From Hyphomicrobiales bacterium (GTDB lineage: Bacteria; Pseudomonadota; Alphaproteobacteria; Rhizobiales; Rhizobiaceae), in NCBI GenBank assembly GCA_900467685.1, contig UBQX01000007.1, forward strand, positions 124,001-188,000: a stretch of DNA of 64,000 nt, in the 5' to 3' direction. Every line of letters begins with the position of its first letter. The first letter of the stretch is position 1. The position numbers were made by a program, and so were the translations under genes. The notes under the pieces were generated by a model. The model saw only the letters and a program-made list of their open reading frames with translations. It made no database searches and was not told the DNA's origin. Positions 61,904-64,000 of this stretch are shown here, in pieces.

Positions 61904-63613
61904 ATGACACTTATCGGATGGCTCCAGATCGGCTTTCTGCTGGCTCTCGTGCTGGCGGCGATCAAACCGCTTGGCCTCTACATGGCAAAAGTCTTCTCGG
62001 GCGAGAAGACATTCCTCACCCCGGTTCTAAAGCCGCTTGAGATCGGCATCTACAGACTTTCCGGCATCGATCGCGACAGGGAACAGGGCTGGCTCGGCTA
62101 TACGCTCGCCATGCTCGCCTTCTCGGTCGCCGGCTTCGTCGTACTCTATGCGATCATGCGCCTGCAGGCCTATCTGCCGGTCAACCCGCAGGGCTTTGCC
62201 GCCGTGCCGAGCGACCTTGCCTTCAACACAGCCTCCAGCTTCGTCACCAATACGAACTGGCAGAACTATTCCGGCGAAGCGGTGATGAGCAACTTCACCC
62301 AGATGGCCGGTCTTGCCGTGCAGAACTTTCTCTCCGCCGCCACCGGCATGGCGCTCGCCATCGCCGTCACGCGCGCCTTTGTACGCTCCAAGGCAGAGAC
62401 GGTCGGAAATTTCTGGGTCGATACGACGCGGGCGACGCTTTACGTCCTGCTGCCGCTGGCCATCATCGTGGCCATCGCTTTCATCTTCCTCGGGCTGCCG
62501 CAGACGATGGACGGCTCGGTGACGGCTACGACGCTGGAAGGCGCAAAGCAGGTCATCACGCTGGGTCCGGTTGCCAGCCAGGAAGCCATCAAGCAGCTCG
62601 GCACCAATGGCGGCGGCTTCTTCAATGCGAACGCTGCGCATCCGTTTGAAAACCCGAACGCCATCGCCAACTACCTGAACATCTTCGCCATGCTGTCGAT
62701 CTCGGCCGCCATGGTCTACATGTTCGGCCAGATGACGGGCAACCGTAAACAGGGCTGGGTTCTCATCAGCGCCATTGCCGTTCTGCTGATTGCCGGCATC
62801 GGCATCACCTACTGGGCGGAAACCGCCGGCAACCCGATCCTGACCTCGCTCGGCCTCGACCCCTCCATGGGCAACATGGAAGGCAAGGAAGTCCGCTTCG
62901 GTCAGGCCATGTCCACGCTTTATACCGCAGTCACGACGGGTCTTTCGGACGGTGGCGTCAACAGCATGATCGGCTCCTATACCGGTCTTGGCGGTCTCGT
63001 GCCGATGTTCCTCATCCATCTCGGCGAAGTGCTGCCCGGCGGTGTCGGCTCCGGTCTCTATGGTCTGGTCGTCTTTGCCGTTCTCTCCGTCTTCGTCGCT
63101 GGCCTCATGGTCGGCCGCACGCCGGAATTCCTCGGCAAGAAGATCGAAAGCCGCGAGATGAAGTTCGCCATGCTGGCAGTTCTCATCCTGCCGCTGGCCA
63201 TCCTTGACTTCTCAGCCGTCTCGGCAATGCTCCCCACAGCGGTGGCCGCCATCGGCACACCCGGCCCGCATGGCCTGTCGGAAATCCTCTATGCCTATAC
63301 GTCCGCTGCCGGCAACAACGGCTCGGCCATGGCTGGCTTGAGCGGCAACACGGTCTGGTACAACACCACGCTCGGCATCTCCATGCTGATCGGCCGCTTC
63401 GGCTATGTCGTCCCGGTCATGGCCATTGCCGGTTCGCTGGCTGCCAAGCAGAAGATACCCTCATCCAAGGGCACCTTCCCCACCGACACGCCCCTCTTTG
63501 CCGGTCTCCTCATCGGCATCATCCTGATCCTCGGCGGACTGCAATTCTTCCCGTCGCTGGCGCTTGGCCCCATCGTCGAACATTTCGCGATGATGTCCGG
63601 CCAGACTTTCTAA
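61904..63613 (+). CDS. kdpA: Potassium-transporting ATPase subunit KdpA
   Basis: This 569-residue channel-like subunit has about ten spans and four selectivity-filter-like loops ([55 protein letters not shown]). It binds and passes K+ into the Kdp pump. GGGGAG precedes the ATG. Kdp operons are normally induced by low K+ through KdpDE, which must lie beyond the window. Confidence 0.97.
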   Translation: MTLIGWLQIGFLLALVLAAIKPLGLYMAKVFSGEKTFLTPVLKPLEIGIYRLSGIDRDREQGWLGYTLAMLAFSVAGFVVLYAIMRLQAYLPVNPQGFAAVPSDLAFNTASSFVTNTNWQNYSGEAVMSNFTQMAGLAVQNFLSAATGMALAIAVTRAFVRSKAETVGNFWVDTTRATLYVLLPLAIIVAIAFIFLGLPQTMDGSVTATTLEGAKQVITLGPVASQEAIKQLGTNGGGFFNANAAHPFENPNAIANYLNIFAMLSISAAMVYMFGQMTGNRKQGWVLISAIAVLLIAGIGITYWAETAGNPILTSLGLDPSMGNMEGKEVRFGQAMSTLYTAVTTGLSDGGVNSMIGSYTGLGGLVPMFLIHLGEVLPGGVGSGLYGLVVFAVLSVFVAGLMVGRTPEFLGKKIESREMKFAMLAVLILPLAILDFSAVSAMLPTAVAAIGTPGPHGLSEILYAYTSAAGNNGSAMAGLSGNTVWYNTTLGISMLIGRFGYVVPVMAIAGSLAAKQKIPSSKGTFPTDTPLFAGLLIGIILILGGLQFFPSLALGPIVEHFAMMSGQTF

Positions 63614-63623
63614 GGTGACTTCC

Positions 63624-64000
63624 ATGTCCAACAAGACAACATCCCCGGCCCTACTTGATCCGAGCATCGTGTTCCCGGCCATCAAGGACGCCTTCGTCAA
63701 GCTCGACCCGCGTCAGCTGATCCGCAACCCGGTCATCTTCGTGACCGAAGTGGTCGCCGCCTTCGTGTCGGCCATCTTCATCCGCGACCTGATCGCGGGC
63801 GGTGGCGAGGCCGTCTTCTCCGGACAGATCGCCGCCTGGCTCTGGTTCACCGTGCTCTTCGCCACCTTCGCAGAAGCCGTGGCCGAGGGCCGCGGCCGGG
63901 CGCAGGCCGAAAGCCTCAAGAAGACCAAATCCGAACTCGTCGCCCGTCGTCTGAAAGACGGGCGCGAGGAAAAGATCGCCGCAACGCTCCTGAAACTCGG
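63624..64000 (+). CDS. kdpB: Potassium-transporting ATPase catalytic subunit KdpB (partial)
   Basis: The first 125 residues of the P-type ATPase KdpB are present: LDPRQLIRNPVIFVTEVVAA (first span) and GRGRAQAESLKKTKSE, the conserved N-terminal KdpB sequence. The frame runs off the right edge without a stop. It starts ten bases after kdpA. Confidence 0.96.
   Translation, partial: MSNKTTSPALLDPSIVFPAIKDAFVKLDPRQLIRNPVIFVTEVVAAFVSAIFIRDLIAGGGEAVFSGQIAAWLWFTVLFATFAEAVAEGRGRAQAESLKKTKSELVARRLKDGREEKIAATLLKL

Overview
This window reads as chromosome of an alphaproteobacterium, most likely family Rhizobiaceae. The reasons are the GC-rich coding sequence, a DUF1612 (RHE_PE00001-type) protein, a PhnGHIJKL C-P lyase operon carrying the DUF1045 gene and two phnE genes, PssD/PssE-like and ExoP-like polysaccharide proteins, and TTAA-N7-TTAA (CtrA-type) sites. 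I do not assign a genus. I see no rRNA, tRNA, CRISPR array or intact insertion sequence.

Region 1 (1-3.1 kb) is housekeeping sequence: the end of an acyl-CoA dehydrogenase-like gene, a quinone oxidoreductase, cysQ and a DUF1612 regulator-like gene.

Region 2 (3.2-43.8 kb) is a large, mosaic surface-polysaccharide and secreted-protein locus. It encodes a flippase, six glycosyltransferase polypeptides (the PssD/PssE-like pair probably forms one enzyme), two O-antigen ligase/polymerase-family proteins, an outer-membrane export lipoprotein and a tyrosine autokinase/co-polymerase. It also encodes UDP-glucose dehydrogenase, an AlgL-like (PL5) lyase homologue, two acyltransferases and a Tat-type GDSL esterase. 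Interleaved are four RTX calcium-binding proteins that share one C-terminal module, a type I secretion ABC transporter/adaptor pair, and a LapG-type transglutaminase-like cysteine protease. UDP-glucuronate synthesis, the PssD/PssE-like pair and the uronate-lyase homologue together suggest an acidic, glucuronate-containing exopolysaccharide. No priming sugar-phosphate transferase and no TolC-type porin are visible, so both must lie elsewhere.

Region 3 (43.8-57.7 kb) is phosphonate use: a P-loop kinase and phnF on the minus strand, then divergent phnGHIJKL, a hexapeptide transferase, phnC, phnD, phnE, phnE2, a DUF1045 gene, phnM and phnN. A Pho-box-like direct repeat lies in front of phnC. A 49-residue glycine/aspartate-rich membrane protein is encoded antisense between phnI and phnJ.

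Region 4 (57.9-64 kb) holds a siderophore-interacting flavoprotein, a DUF2147 secreted protein, a DUF1295-cyclopropane synthase-membrane protein operon, and the start of the kdp potassium-pump operon (a tiny membrane ORF, kdpF, kdpA, partial kdpB).
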